Assembly (NCBI RefSeq): GCF_000948985.2
Contig: NZ_CP059733.1
Location: 1,488,001 to 1,552,000 of the forward strand
Source of the DNA: Thalassomonas viridans
GTDB taxonomy: Bacteria; Pseudomonadota; Gammaproteobacteria; Enterobacterales; Alteromonadaceae
Reading direction: 5' to 3'
Length of the DNA stretch: 64,000 nucleotides
Shown: in pieces, positions 29,387 through 39,327 of the stretch
How positions within the stretch are numbered: the first letter of the stretch is position 1
Layout: every line of letters starts with the position of its first letter
Notes under the pieces: model-generated
What the model saw: the letters and a program-made list of their open reading frames with translations, nothing else
Told to the model about the DNA's origin: nothing
Database searches by the model: none
Program-made: the position numbers and the translations under genes

Positions 29387-30217
29387 TTAATCATAAATTG
29401 TGGGGATTGGCTGGCGTTTATGTTGGGTTTTTTTATAGATGCTGATGATTAAGGCTTTCACCTCTTCTGTCACCGGTTTTCCTTCGAGGAAATCGTCCAG
29501 TTGCTGGTAGGTTAAGCCCAGTGCATCTTCGTCTTTTTTGCCCGGAGACAATTCTTCCAGATCCGCCGTAGGGGCCTTGACCACCAGGGAATCCGGGGCT
29601 CCCAGGTGTTGGGCGATTTGCCTGACCTGGCGTTTGGAAAGGCCGAATAGCGGCACCAGATCGCATGCGCCGTCCCCCCATTTAGTGAAAAAGCCGGTAA
29701 TATTTTCTGCCGAGTGATCTGTACCTAAGACAAGGCCTCCGACTAAGGCGGCAATATGGTATTGCATCACCATACGGGTGCGGGCCTTGACATTGCCTTT
29801 GGCGAAATCTATGGCGCCGGGAGAGGCGTCCAGCAAATTGCTGTCGGACATGGCCCGAACGGCTTCTTCATGAATACCGTTAACTCCCGCCATCACATTG
29901 GTGGACAGGCTTTTACTCGGCTGAATAAAGTTAAGGGCCAGTTGGGCATCAGCTTCATCCGCCTGAACATCATAGGGCAGGCGAACGGCGATAAACTGGT
30001 AGTGTTCTCCCTGTTCATCATTAAGTTCATTTACCGCCAGCTGGGCTAAACGGCCGCAGGTGGATGAATCAACGCCGCCACTGATGCCCAGCACCAGGTT
30101 TTTTAAGCCTGAGTTGACTAACTGTTTTTTAATAAAGTCGACGCGGCGCCTGATCTCGAATTCGACATCAATTTCAGGTAAGACTTTCGTTTCTGCAATG
30201 ATTAATTGCTGATCCAT
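29387..30217 (-). CDS. nadE: NH3-dependent NAD+ synthetase
   Basis: The 276-residue enzyme makes NAD+ from nicotinic acid adenine dinucleotide, ATP and ammonia. The PP-loop SGGVDSS lies at about residues 46-52, and [22 protein letters not shown] is the conserved substrate site. There is no glutaminase domain, so it is the short ammonia-dependent form like E. coli NadE. The ATG is preceded by GAGGAAAC. It is divergent from glnB. Confidence 0.97.
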   Translation of the reverse strand: MDQQLIIAETKVLPEIDVEFEIRRRVDFIKKQLVNSGLKNLVLGISGGVDSSTCGRLAQLAVNELNDEQGEHYQFIAVRLPYDVQADEADAQLALNFIQPSKSLSTNVMAGVNGIHEEAVRAMSDSNLLDASPGAIDFAKGNVKARTRMVMQYHIAALVGGLVLGTDHSAENITGFFTKWGDGACDLVPLFGLSKRQVRQIAQHLGAPDSLVVKAPTADLEELSPGKKDEDALGLTYQQLDDFLEGKPVTEEVKALIISIYKKTQHKRQPIPTIYD

Positions 30218-30948
<731 letters not shown>

Positions 30949-31052
30949 TTGCCGGGATTGATAAATTTTGGTTGATTAATAAAATATTTATCTTTAAAAA
31001 AGCAACTGATGCGGACACCAGTTGCTTTAATCAAGAAAAACTGAAACCGGGC

Positions 31053-31817
31053 TTAATTGGCCACCAGCGGATTATCGGGATAATTTACCGCCAATACCTG
31101 TTTAGAGTTGCGCTTAAGATCTTCAAGATTAAGCTTGTCGTAACATTCAATCATGATCTCCAGTGCCTGTTCAACTTCATCACTGGGAGAGAAATACTCA
31201 ACTATGTAACGGCCGCGGTTGGCAGCAGAGGCATAGGCTTCCCTCTTTAAGTAAAAGCGGGCAACGGCCAGTTCATATTTGGCGAGACGGGATTTGATCC
31301 CTATCATACGTTTGCGGGCATCTTTGGCATATTCACTTTCAGGGTAATCATTAACTATTTTTTTCAGGTCGTTAAAGGCATCCCGTGACGCTGTAGGATC
31401 GCGATCCGATCTGTCTATGCCGGCCAGATCCTGGAACAGGTTGGCTTCGGTGGCTTGGTTGATCAGGGCACGCATATAATAAACATAATCTATGTTCGGG
31501 TGGGTAGGATTAAGTCTGAGGAAACGATCGGCTAACGCTATGCCCTGGGCTGCATCACCGCTTTTGTAATAGGCATAAAGCAGGTCCAGCTGTACCTGGT
31601 GGGAAATAGGCCCAAAAGGAAAACGGGAGTCGATAGCGGAAAGGATTTGGATGGCTTTTTGATATAATCCGTTATCTAATGCTTCTCTGGCATCGGCAGA
31701 TAAGGCCTGGGCCGATTTATCAGGCACCTTGTCAATATCATTGTCATCTGATGACGAACACCCGCCTAGCCCAAGCGCCAGTGCTAATACCATCATTTTA
31801 ATTGTCAGTTTTTCCAT
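31053..31817 (-). CDS. bamD: Outer membrane protein assembly factor BamD
   Basis: The lipoprotein of 254 residues is the BamD component of the BAM complex that inserts outer-membrane beta-barrels. It has the signal MEKLTIKMMVLALALGLGGC with lipobox LGGC, then TPR repeats including YQKAIQILSAIDSRFPFGP and DAAQGIALADRFLRLNPTHP. I chose ATG 31815-31817; an upstream GTG at 31832 would add five residues and has no ribosome binding site. It is divergent from rluD, the arrangement common in gammaproteobacteria. It would assemble the TonB receptor family seen at the window start. Confidence 0.96.
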   Translation of the reverse strand: MEKLTIKMMVLALALGLGGCSSSDDNDIDKVPDKSAQALSADAREALDNGLYQKAIQILSAIDSRFPFGPISHQVQLDLLYAYYKSGDAAQGIALADRFLRLNPTHPNIDYVYYMRALINQATEANLFQDLAGIDRSDRDPTASRDAFNDLKKIVNDYPESEYAKDARKRMIGIKSRLAKYELAVARFYLKREAYASAANRGRYIVEYFSPSDEVEQALEIMIECYDKLNLEDLKRNSKQVLAVNYPDNPLVAN

Positions 31818-31945
31818 AGACTTCAATATCACTACTTTGTTTTAGTTAAAATAAATATGAAAGCCCCTCATAAAGGGGTAAAATACACAATTGCATTCTA
31901 ACCCAGCAATCATGCCTTGCACAGTGCTAATTAATTGAGAGTTTA

Positions 31946-32917
31946 ATGGCTGAGATAATTCAACATAGAGAAGTTGTTCCTGAATCGTGTTTGGGAAAAC
32001 GTTTAGACCAAACATTAGCGGAAATGTTTCCTGATTATTCGCGTTCCCGGTTAAAAGAATGGATCTTGGCCGGACAAGTCACTGTTAACGGGGCGGTGAT
32101 AACCAAGGCCAGGGAAAAAATGTTTGGCGGGGAGCAGATTGCCATTGAAGCTGAAATTGAAGCCGAAGTGCGTTTTGATCCTCAGGATATCCCGCTTAAT
32201 ATCGTTTATGAAGATGAGGATATTCTGGTGATCAATAAACCGGCAGGGCTGGTGGTGCATCCCGGAGCCGGTAATCCGGACGGCACGGTATTAAATGCCC
32301 TGCTGCATCATTGCCCTGAACTGGAGATTGTGCCCAGGGCCGGTATTGTTCATCGCCTGGATAAGGATACTACGGGTTTAATGGTGGTGGCAAAAACCAT
32401 AGCTGCGCAAACCAACCTGGTTGAAGCCCTGCAGGCGCGGGAAATAACCCGGGAATATGAAGCCATAGCCAATGGCCTGATGACCGCCGGCGGTGTGGTG
32501 GATGAGCCCATAGGCCGCCATGCCACTAAGCGTACCCATATGGCGGTGACTTTTTCCGGCCGTCCTTCGGTGACCCATTACCGGGTGCTGGAAAAATACC
32601 GTTTGCATACCCGGTTGCGCCTGCGTCTGGAAACCGGCCGTACCCACCAGATCCGTGTGCATATGGCCCATATCACCCATCCTCTGGTAGGGGATCCGGT
32701 TTATGGCGGCAGACCCAGGCCGCCGAAAAATGCCACCGATGATTTACGCGAGGTGTTAAGAGGTTTTAAACGCCAGGCGCTGCATGCGGCCATGTTATCC
32801 CTTTACCATCCGATCACCGGAGAACAGATGACCTGGTATGCCGATATCCCGGAAGATTTTGCCCATCTGGCCCAGGTATTGCGCGAAGATACCAAAACCA
32901 ATCAAAGTGAATATTAA
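31946..32917 (+). CDS. rluD: 23S rRNA pseudouridine(1911/1915/1917) synthase
   Basis: The 323-residue enzyme modifies helix 69 of 23S rRNA. It has an N-terminal S4 RNA-binding domain (GKRLDQTLAEMFPDYSRSRL, residues about 17-75) and the catalytic motif HRLDKDTTGLMVVAK with the nucleophilic Asp near residue 138. The block GRTHQIRVHMAHITHPLVGD is conserved. The pgeF start overlaps its last codons, so the two genes are likely coupled. Target rRNA genes lie 11 kb downstream. Confidence 0.97.
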   Translation: MAEIIQHREVVPESCLGKRLDQTLAEMFPDYSRSRLKEWILAGQVTVNGAVITKAREKMFGGEQIAIEAEIEAEVRFDPQDIPLNIVYEDEDILVINKPAGLVVHPGAGNPDGTVLNALLHHCPELEIVPRAGIVHRLDKDTTGLMVVAKTIAAQTNLVEALQAREITREYEAIANGLMTAGGVVDEPIGRHATKRTHMAVTFSGRPSVTHYRVLEKYRLHTRLRLRLETGRTHQIRVHMAHITHPLVGDPVYGGRPRPPKNATDDLREVLRGFKRQALHAAMLSLYHPITGEQMTWYADIPEDFAHLAQVLREDTKTNQSEY

Positions 32918-33662
32918 CAATCGCTATTTTTGTCAGCCCGACTGGCCGGTAGCTAAGGTACTGGCCTTTAACACCAGCCGGCTGCACCCGTTAAAAGATG
33001 AACCTTTGGTTGCGCCATACGGTAATTTTAACCTGGGAGCGCATGTCGGGGATGACATCGCTAAGGTTGAAGATAACAGGCGTCTATTAAAGCAATTTTT
33101 ACCTGAATCCAGCCAGATCCAGTGGTTGGAGCAGGTGCACGGCAATACCGTGGCTGAGGTCCTCCGGCATAATGAACACCCCCTGGTGGCGGATGCTGCC
33201 ATAACCCGCAACCCGGAGATTACCCTGGCGGTGATGACAGCCGATTGCCTGCCTGTATTATTAACCTGCGCAGAGGGCAGGGAGGTTGCCGCTGTTCATG
33301 CCGGCTGGCGTCCTTTACAGGCGGGTATCATTGCCGGAACACTTGAAAAGATGCACAGTCCGAATAAAGGCCTTTATGCCTGGTTAGGGCCTTGTATCAG
33401 TGAAAGGGCGTTTGAGGTTGGAGCCGAGGTCAGGCAAGCCTTTGTTGAACAAGACGCTATGTTCGACGTTGCCTTCAAGCCTAGCGGACAGGGAAAATAT
33501 TTGGGGAATTTACCGTTAATAGCCCGGTTGCAACTGAGCAGCCTGGGCGTAAAGCATATCCATGCTGTAGATCACTGCACTTATGCTATGCAGCAACGTT
33601 ATTATTCTTATCGCCGTGACGGCACTACCGGAAGAATGGCGGCATTAATTACCCGCCTGTAA
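32907..33662 (+). CDS. pgeF: Peptidoglycan editing factor PgeF (YfiH, laccase-domain protein)
   Basis: The 251-residue protein belongs to the YfiH/DUF152 family, described both as a peptidoglycan editing factor and as a purine nucleoside phosphorylase/laccase-like enzyme. Conserved blocks are WLEQVHGNTV, TADCLPVLLT, AAVHAGWRPLQAGI and GPCISERAFEVG, which supply the His and Cys metal ligands. I place the start at GTG 32907, overlapping the rluD end by 11 bases, because family members start close to the NNRYFCQPDWP segment; an ATG at 32838 would give 23 extra unrelated residues read from within rluD. Gene order rluD-pgeF-clpB is conserved. Confidence 0.93.
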   Translation: MNINNRYFCQPDWPVAKVLAFNTSRLHPLKDEPLVAPYGNFNLGAHVGDDIAKVEDNRRLLKQFLPESSQIQWLEQVHGNTVAEVLRHNEHPLVADAAITRNPEITLAVMTADCLPVLLTCAEGREVAAVHAGWRPLQAGIIAGTLEKMHSPNKGLYAWLGPCISERAFEVGAEVRQAFVEQDAMFDVAFKPSGQGKYLGNLPLIARLQLSSLGVKHIHAVDHCTYAMQQRYYSYRRDGTTGRMAALITRL

Positions 33663-33751
33663 GCCTTTTTCGGCAGCAGCTTATATAGGCTACTGCTCTC
33701 CTATCCAGATAAATAACTTTTTGTTTCAGATCAAAATGCTGCATGGCCGGC

Positions 33752-33780
33752 ATTGAAAAAAATGACTGCCAGCCTTATTA
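33752..33780 (+). promoter_or_regulatory. Possible heat-shock (sigma-32) promoter of clpB
   Basis: ATTGAAA (33752-33758) and CCTTATTA (33773-33780) are 14 bases apart, which is the spacing of sigma-32 promoters (CTTGAAA, CCCCATNT). The -10 part fits only about half of the consensus, so the call rests on position ahead of clpB. Confidence 0.3.
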
Positions 33781-33868
33781 AATACTTAAGTTCGAATTAT
33801 CGCCGGCAGTGCTTGACGGCTTTATTCCGTCAATTGCTTGATAAAACATAATCTCAGGAGATGGTTTT

Positions 33869-36439
33869 ATGCGTTTAGACCGTTTTACCCAATCATTTCA
33901 AGTGACTATTTCTGATGCGCAATCACTGGCATTAGGAAAAGATCACCAGTTTATTGAGCCCGTCCATGTGATGATGGCTATGCTGAATCAAAATGGCAAT
34001 ACCGTGATCCCTTTATGCAAAAGTGCCGGTATTGATATTTATTCATTGCGTTCCCAGGTGGAGACGGCCTTAGCGTCGCTGGCCCAGGTACAGGGGGTTG
34101 GCGGTGAAGTCCAGTTATCGTCTTCTTTAGGCAACTTGTTGAATTTATGCGACAAGTACGCACAAAAGCTGGGGGATAAATTCATTTCCTCGGAAATATT
34201 TGTATTGGCGGCCCTGGAAGACAGGGGAGCCCTGGGACAAATATTAAAATCTCTCGGGGCAACGGAAGAAAGGATCAAGGCCGCGATAGAACATGTCCGG
34301 GGGGGCCAGAAAGTGGAAGACCAAAATGCCGAAGATGTCCGTCAGGCGCTGAGCAAATTTACCATAGATTTAACCTTGCGTGCGGAAGAAGGTAAGCTCG
34401 ACCCTGTAATTGGCCGTGATGATGAGATCCGCCGTACCATCCAGGTACTGCAGCGGCGTACCAAAAATAATCCTGTTTTGATCGGTCAGCCGGGGGTGGG
34501 GAAAACCGCCATTGCCGAAGGGCTGGCGCAGCGTATCGTCGATCATGAGGTGCCGGAAGGGCTTAAAAACAAGCGGGTGCTGGCGCTGGATATGGGTGCC
34601 TTGGTTGCCGGTGCCAAATACCGGGGGGAGTTTGAAGAGCGCTTGAAAGCCGTGCTTAACGAACTGGCCCAGGAAGAAGGCCAGGTAATTTTATTTATCG
34701 ATGAACTCCATACCATGGTGGGGGCGGGAAAAACCGACGGCGCCCTGGATGCCGGCAATATGTTAAAGCCGGCCCTGGCCCGGGGGGATCTGCATTGTGT
34801 CGGCGCCACAACCTTAGATGAATACCGCCAATATATTGAAAAAGATGCGGCATTAGAGCGGCGCTTTCAAAAGGTCCTGATAGACGAGCCCAGTGTTGAC
34901 GACACTATCGCCATACTGCGCGGCCTGAAAGAACGTTATGAACTCCATCATTCGGTGGATATTACCGATCCGGCGATAGTGGCGGCGGCCAGCTTATCGC
35001 ACCGCTATATCAGCGATCGCCAGTTGCCGGACAAAGCCATAGACCTGATCGATGAAGCTGCGTCGAGTATCCGCATGCAAATCGATTCGAAACCGGAAGA
35101 CTTAGACCGGCTGGAGCGGCGTATCATTCAGCTGAAGCTGGAGCAAAAAGCACTGGAAAAAGAATCGGATGAAGCTACGGTAAAACGCAGGGAGCTGTTG
35201 TCGGCAGATCTGAAGGCCTGCCAGCAAAGTTATGATGAGCTGGATGAGATCTGGAATACCGAAAAAGCCGCCCTGCACGGCACCCAGGCGATTAAAGCCG
35301 ATCTCGAACAGGCCAGGATAGAGCTGGAGTCGGCCAGAAGGGCGGGCGATCTCAACCGTATGTCTGAGTTGCAATACGGGCGTTTGCCTGAGCTGGAAAA
35401 ACAGCTGGACCTGGCCAGTCAGGCGGAAATGCAGGAAATGAGTTTGCTGCGCAACAAGGTTACGGAAGTGGAAATTGCCGATGTCCTGAGCCGGGCCACC
35501 GGTATCCCGGTGGCGAAAATGCTCGAAGAAGAGCGGGAAAAGCTGCTGAAAATGGAGCAGGAGTTACACCGTCAGGTGATAGGGCAGGAAGAAGCCGTGG
35601 TTTCCGTAGCCAATGCCATCCGCCGCTCCCGGGCGGGACTGGCGGATCCCAACCAGCCGATAGGCTCCTTTTTGTTCCTGGGCCCGACCGGGGTGGGGAA
35701 AACCGAACTCACCAAAGCGCTGGCGAGCTTTTTGTTCTACAGTGAAGACGCCCTGGTGCGTATCGATATGTCTGAATTTATGGAGAAACACTCGGTTGCC
35801 CGCCTGGTGGGAGCGCCTCCCGGTTATGTCGGTTATGAAGAAGGCGGCTATTTAACCGAAGCCGTCAGACGTAAGCCTTATTCGGTGATCTTGCTGGATG
35901 AAGTGGAGAAGGCCCATCATGACGTTTTTAATATTCTGCTGCAGGTGTTGGATGACGGCCGTTTAACCGATGGTCAGGGCAGAACGGTAGATTTTAAAAA
36001 CACCGTAGTGATTATGACCTCCAATATCGGTTCGGATCATATCCAGAGTTTTACCGCTGAAAGCGACTATGAGCAAATGAAAGCCAATGTGATGGCGGAA
36101 GTCAGCCAGCACTTTAAACCGGAATTCATCAACCGCATAGATGAATCTGTGGTTTTCCATAGCCTGAACTCGGAGCAGATCAAGCAAATTGCCGCCATTC
36201 ATATCAATGCCTTGTCTGAGCGCCTGGCTGAGCGGGAGTTGCAGTTAGCGGTTGCTGACGAAGCCCTGTCGGTTATCGCTGCGGCCGGTTTCGATCCTGT
36301 TTATGGCGCCCGTCCGTTAAAAAGGGCGATTCAGCAATATATAGAAAATCCGCTGGCGCAAAAAATACTCGGCGGACAATTTTCAAAAGGTGCGGTGATC
36401 AAACTGGATGTTGTCGACGGGGAATTGCAGTTTTCCTGA
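33869..36439 (+). CDS. clpB: ATP-dependent disaggregase ClpB
   Basis: The 856-residue AAA+ chaperone extracts polypeptides from aggregates together with DnaK. It has the Clp N-domain (residues 1-145), NBD1 with Walker [10 protein letters not shown] near 207, the long coiled-coil middle domain at about 410-520 that distinguishes ClpB from ClpA, and NBD2 with Walker [10 protein letters not shown] near 605 and the arginine-rich end [20 protein letters not shown] lies eight bases before the ATG. Length is typical. Confidence 0.98.
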   Translation: MRLDRFTQSFQVTISDAQSLALGKDHQFIEPVHVMMAMLNQNGNTVIPLCKSAGIDIYSLRSQVETALASLAQVQGVGGEVQLSSSLGNLLNLCDKYAQKLGDKFISSEIFVLAALEDRGALGQILKSLGATEERIKAAIEHVRGGQKVEDQNAEDVRQALSKFTIDLTLRAEEGKLDPVIGRDDEIRRTIQVLQRRTKNNPVLIGQPGVGKTAIAEGLAQRIVDHEVPEGLKNKRVLALDMGALVAGAKYRGEFEERLKAVLNELAQEEGQVILFIDELHTMVGAGKTDGALDAGNMLKPALARGDLHCVGATTLDEYRQYIEKDAALERRFQKVLIDEPSVDDTIAILRGLKERYELHHSVDITDPAIVAAASLSHRYISDRQLPDKAIDLIDEAASSIRMQIDSKPEDLDRLERRIIQLKLEQKALEKESDEATVKRRELLSADLKACQQSYDELDEIWNTEKAALHGTQAIKADLEQARIELESARRAGDLNRMSELQYGRLPELEKQLDLASQAEMQEMSLLRNKVTEVEIADVLSRATGIPVAKMLEEEREKLLKMEQELHRQVIGQEEAVVSVANAIRRSRAGLADPNQPIGSFLFLGPTGVGKTELTKALASFLFYSEDALVRIDMSEFMEKHSVARLVGAPPGYVGYEEGGYLTEAVRRKPYSVILLDEVEKAHHDVFNILLQVLDDGRLTDGQGRTVDFKNTVVIMTSNIGSDHIQSFTAESDYEQMKANVMAEVSQHFKPEFINRIDESVVFHSLNSEQIKQIAAIHINALSERLAERELQLAVADEALSVIAAAGFDPVYGARPLKRAIQQYIENPLAQKILGGQFSKGAVIKLDVVDGELQFS

Positions 36440-36466
36440 CCATAAAGGAAGTGAGCGGCTGGAAGT

Positions 36467-36874
36467 TTATTGCTGGCGGCAATAGACTTCTGCCTGTTTT
36501 TGGCTGTTGGCCAGCTGGGCGGCCTTTTCTTCCGGATTAAGCAGCCTGGTTTGGCCATCCGTGTCGGTAAACTGCACCCTGTCATGTTTGGTTAATGTTT
36601 CTATATTCGCCTGGGCGATGGCGCACTTTTCCTGAAAATCGGCAGAAATATCCCGTACTTGTTGTTTGCTTGCCGTCTGTAATTTACCTGCATCGTTGTT
36701 TTTAGGGACAAAGGTATCGGTCATGGTCAGTTCGGTATAATTGTCATGGGGAGGCTGGTGCTGGCTGAAGTGGACGACATTATTTTCATCTACCCAGCGA
36801 TAAACTTTAACGCTGTTTGCCCAGGCCTGGGCGGAAAGTATCAGCAATAAGAAAATAACGCCTTGCAGGTGCAT
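36467..36874 (-). CDS. DUF4124 domain exported protein
   Basis: The 135-residue protein has a signal peptide (GVIFLLLILSAQAWA) and directly after it the DUF4124 core VKVYRWVDENNVVHFSQHQPP. The C-terminal half has two cysteines and a charged helical stretch. DUF4124 proteins are common, short periplasmic proteins of unknown function. It is convergent with clpB (27 bases between stops) and faces away from pssA. Confidence 0.85.
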   Translation of the reverse strand: MHLQGVIFLLLILSAQAWANSVKVYRWVDENNVVHFSQHQPPHDNYTELTMTDTFVPKNNDAGKLQTASKQQVRDISADFQEKCAIAQANIETLTKHDRVQFTDTDGQTRLLNPEEKAAQLANSQKQAEVYCRQQ

Positions 36875-37077
36875 GATGATTTCTCCATCCCACTTATTAC
36901 TGAGAGCCGGCTTAGGGCAAAAATTTAATATCCATCTTAAACTTATAACAACAGGAGAGAAAGTTTACAAATTTTCTTACTTTTAAATCATTTTCCCGCG
37001 ATTAATTTATCTGTTTTTTGCTCGATAAGTTATGATAAATTACCGTTTTTATTATTGCTAAGACTACGATACTTTTC

Positions 37078-37854
37078 ATGACAGATAAGCAAACAAGCGA
37101 TAGTACCCCTACCCGGGGTATATATTTATTACCCAATTTGCTCACCACAGCCGGTCTCTTTTCCGGATTTTATGCCGTGGTTTCTTCAATGAACGGTCAC
37201 TTTGCCAGTGCTGCCGTTGCTATTTTCATTGCTATGATTTTTGACGGGCTTGACGGCCGGGTTGCCCGCATGACCAATACCCAGAGTGAATTTGGCGCTG
37301 AATACGACAGTATGGCGGATATGGTTTCTTTTGGGATAGCGCCGGGCCTGGTGGCATATAACTGGGCGCTGTCGGATATGGGCAAATTTGGCTGGCTGGC
37401 GGCCTTTATCTTCGTTGCCTGTGCAGCACTTCGCCTGGCCCGCTTCAATACCCAGGTGGGCGTTGCCGATAAACGCTATTTCCAGGGCTTGGCGAGTCCG
37501 GCGGCGGCCGGCGTCATTGCCAGTTTAGTCTGGGCCGGAACTGAATATCAGCTCATTGGCCAGGACTATGGGGTTGTTATGGGGTTGATTACTATTGTTA
37601 CCGGTTTATTGATGGTCAGTAATTTCAGGTATAACAGTTTTAAAGAAGTAGATTGGAAGGGGAAAGTTCCTTTTGTGGTAGTACTGCTGATCGTACTGAT
37701 TTTTGTCGTGGTTGCTTCGAGCCCGGCAGAGCTGTTGCTCATGATCTTTGTGCTGTATGCGGCATCTGGCCCGGTTACCACTATTCGCAGTGTGAAAAAA
37801 CTTAAACTTGAGCATGTTGTCGGTGATGATCACGACGAAGACTTTAAGAACTAG
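37078..37854 (+). CDS. pssA: CDP-diacylglycerol--serine O-phosphatidyltransferase
   Basis: This 258-residue membrane enzyme makes phosphatidylserine, the precursor of phosphatidylethanolamine. The CDP-alcohol phosphotransferase motif DGLDGRVARMTNTQSEFG, then AEYDSMADMVSFG (residues about 58-85) contains all the conserved Asp residues. About eight membrane helices follow. It is the integral-membrane (Bacillus-like) type, not the phospholipase D-like enzyme of E. coli. Confidence 0.95.
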   Translation: MTDKQTSDSTPTRGIYLLPNLLTTAGLFSGFYAVVSSMNGHFASAAVAIFIAMIFDGLDGRVARMTNTQSEFGAEYDSMADMVSFGIAPGLVAYNWALSDMGKFGWLAAFIFVACAALRLARFNTQVGVADKRYFQGLASPAAAGVIASLVWAGTEYQLIGQDYGVVMGLITIVTGLLMVSNFRYNSFKEVDWKGKVPFVVVLLIVLIFVVVASSPAELLLMIFVLYAASGPVTTIRSVKKLKLEHVVGDDHDEDFKN

Positions 37855-38211
37855 TCATTAACTCCTTTTCCGCTTTTTAGGCTGATTAACTGCTATAACC
37901 GAGTTAGTCAGCCTTATCTCTCACACCGTTTATTTATCTTTTTACCTGCCAGGTAATCACACTGCCGTAGCCTTCTTTTCCGGCCTTTATGAGTCGGCCT
38001 GAGCTTTGATTTTATTTTTGTTTGGAATAAAAGAGATACTGAGTGTCAGCTTATTTTACATAACTTTTCTGGTTAGTTAATTCATGGTTAAATTTTTACA
38101 AGTATTTATTTAAGTTGTTGAAAATAAGCTGCTTTTATACTTGGCCTGTATTTTGCTAAATTAACTTCCAGTTAATCACTACACAGATAATAATTATAAA
38201 TAAGGTTTAAT
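37855..38211. other. Intergenic region after pssA
   Basis: About 355 AT-rich bases. A hairpin at 37879-37914 may end pssA transcription; the rest presumably holds the promoter of the PEP-CTERM gene. Nothing else is supported. Confidence 0.5.
37879..37914 (+). terminator. Possible terminator after pssA
   Basis: AGGCTGATTAAC (37879-37890) pairs with GTTAGTCAGCCT (37903-37914) over 12 bp with one G-T pair. The following TATCTCTC is a weak T-tract. Confidence 0.5.
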
Positions 38212-38754
38212 ATGTTCAATAAGTTATTTTTAAAAGCATTAGTGTCCATTTCTTTCTGTTTCGCCGTATTAACTTCGGCAAATGCATCGTTAATCACACA
38301 AGATATACTTTTTAATGATCAGGGAACCTGGTCAAGTATTGGTGAGATTTCCGTTGATACCGCAGATGCCGATGAGTTTGGTTTTCTTGGTGAATGGGAC
38401 AGCTTTAATATTTTAGGTTTTAATTTCTGGAGTGTTGAAGAGGCTGCTGCGCAAGGTTTCGGTAACGGAGTTTTCATGGCCGTGCTGGACTTGGCTGATT
38501 TAGCTGCCGGAATACAGTTCTTAACTTTCGATGTAACTGAAAGCAACTTAAGTACTTATGCTTTTAACGGTCTTTTTGATGTCGCACCGGGGCAATATTT
38601 TATCGATGCCTTTAATGCAAACGGTATCGCACTTTTCGGTGAGTTTAAATTAGGCGATGCTGTGGTTACTGGTGCTGAAGTACCTGAGCCGCAAACTGCA
38701 TTGTTATTGTTAATGGCGGTTGCTGGCCTTATGGTTAGACGTAAGAGCCTGTAA
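38212..38754 (+). CDS. PEP-CTERM sorting-domain protein
   Basis: The 180-residue protein has an N-terminal signal peptide ending at ANA (about residue 25), a middle of about 130 residues rich in Asp, Phe and Ala without a recognised domain, and a C-terminal PEP-CTERM tripartite signal: VPEP near residue 156, a hydrophobic stretch TALLLLMAVAGLMV and the basic end RRKSL. Such proteins are sorted by exosortase (EpsH), often with an exopolysaccharide locus. No exosortase is in this window. The function of the mature part is unknown. A terminator follows. Confidence 0.85.
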   Translation: MFNKLFLKALVSISFCFAVLTSANASLITQDILFNDQGTWSSIGEISVDTADADEFGFLGEWDSFNILGFNFWSVEEAAAQGFGNGVFMAVLDLADLAAGIQFLTFDVTESNLSTYAFNGLFDVAPGQYFIDAFNANGIALFGEFKLGDAVVTGAEVPEPQTALLLLMAVAGLMVRRKSL

Positions 38755-38774
38755 CGTCTATATTCAATCAGACA

Positions 38775-38803
38775 AAAGCCCTGCTGGTTAGCGGGGCTTT
38801 TTT
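38775..38803 (+). terminator. Terminator after the PEP-CTERM gene
   Basis: AAAGCCCTGCT (38775-38785) pairs with AGCGGGGCTTT (38790-38800) around GGTT with one G-T pair, followed by T-run to 38803. Confidence 0.88.
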
Positions 38804-39234
38804 ATGCCGGTAAACTTCTCGTTAGCTGACTGTTTACGGAGTTTATGACCTAGGCACTTCCTTTTCCTCTTAACATATCCAGATACTTCTTGCTTGCGCG
38901 ATTCATGGCTGGTGTGCTTGGTCGTCAATTTTAACTCCGCCAGCAGCTTTTCCTGGCCTGTTGGGCTTGATGTCTTAATGACGAAGGAGCTCTGCTTCCA
39001 GTATTGAAGTGAATTAAAATGATGTTGACCGGCATAAGTAGCTACAGACAGATAACGGCTTGATTTATATTGTCAGGAATCTCCTTAACAGCAGATATGA
39101 AAAGTGATGAATCAGGCGTTGATATTGCCAGGCCCTATATTGATACGTACAGTCAAGCTGGAGTAATCCTATTAGCTAATGCCTGGCTTATTGGCTAGAG
39201 CCATTTACTTTCAGCGGGATAAATGCTCCAGATA
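38804..39234. other. Intergenic region with a startless open frame
   Basis: About 430 bases between two terminators. The minus strand is free of stop codons from 39072 to 38788 (95 codons) but has no ATG in that frame and no ribosome binding site, so I do not call it a gene. Nothing else is visible. Confidence 0.45.
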
Positions 39235-39267
39235 TAAAAAAGGCTTCCAACACATGCTGGAAGCCTT
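39235..39267 (-). terminator. Terminator of the S8 peptidase gene
   Basis: AAGGCTTCCA (39240-39249) and TGGAAGCCTT (39258-39267) pair perfectly over 10 bp with loop ACACATGC. On the minus strand a six-T run follows (39235-39240). It lies about 60 bases after the peptidase stop. Confidence 0.9.
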
Positions 39268-39327
39268 AGCGTATAATCAAACTATTGCTGCCTCAGGATA
39301 GCAGCAAGGTTCGCTTAATTTGCGGGA

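Noticed and set aside
32838..32906. Upstream ATG for pgeF inside rluD
   Set aside because: The added residues come from rluD in another frame and do not resemble the family N-terminus.
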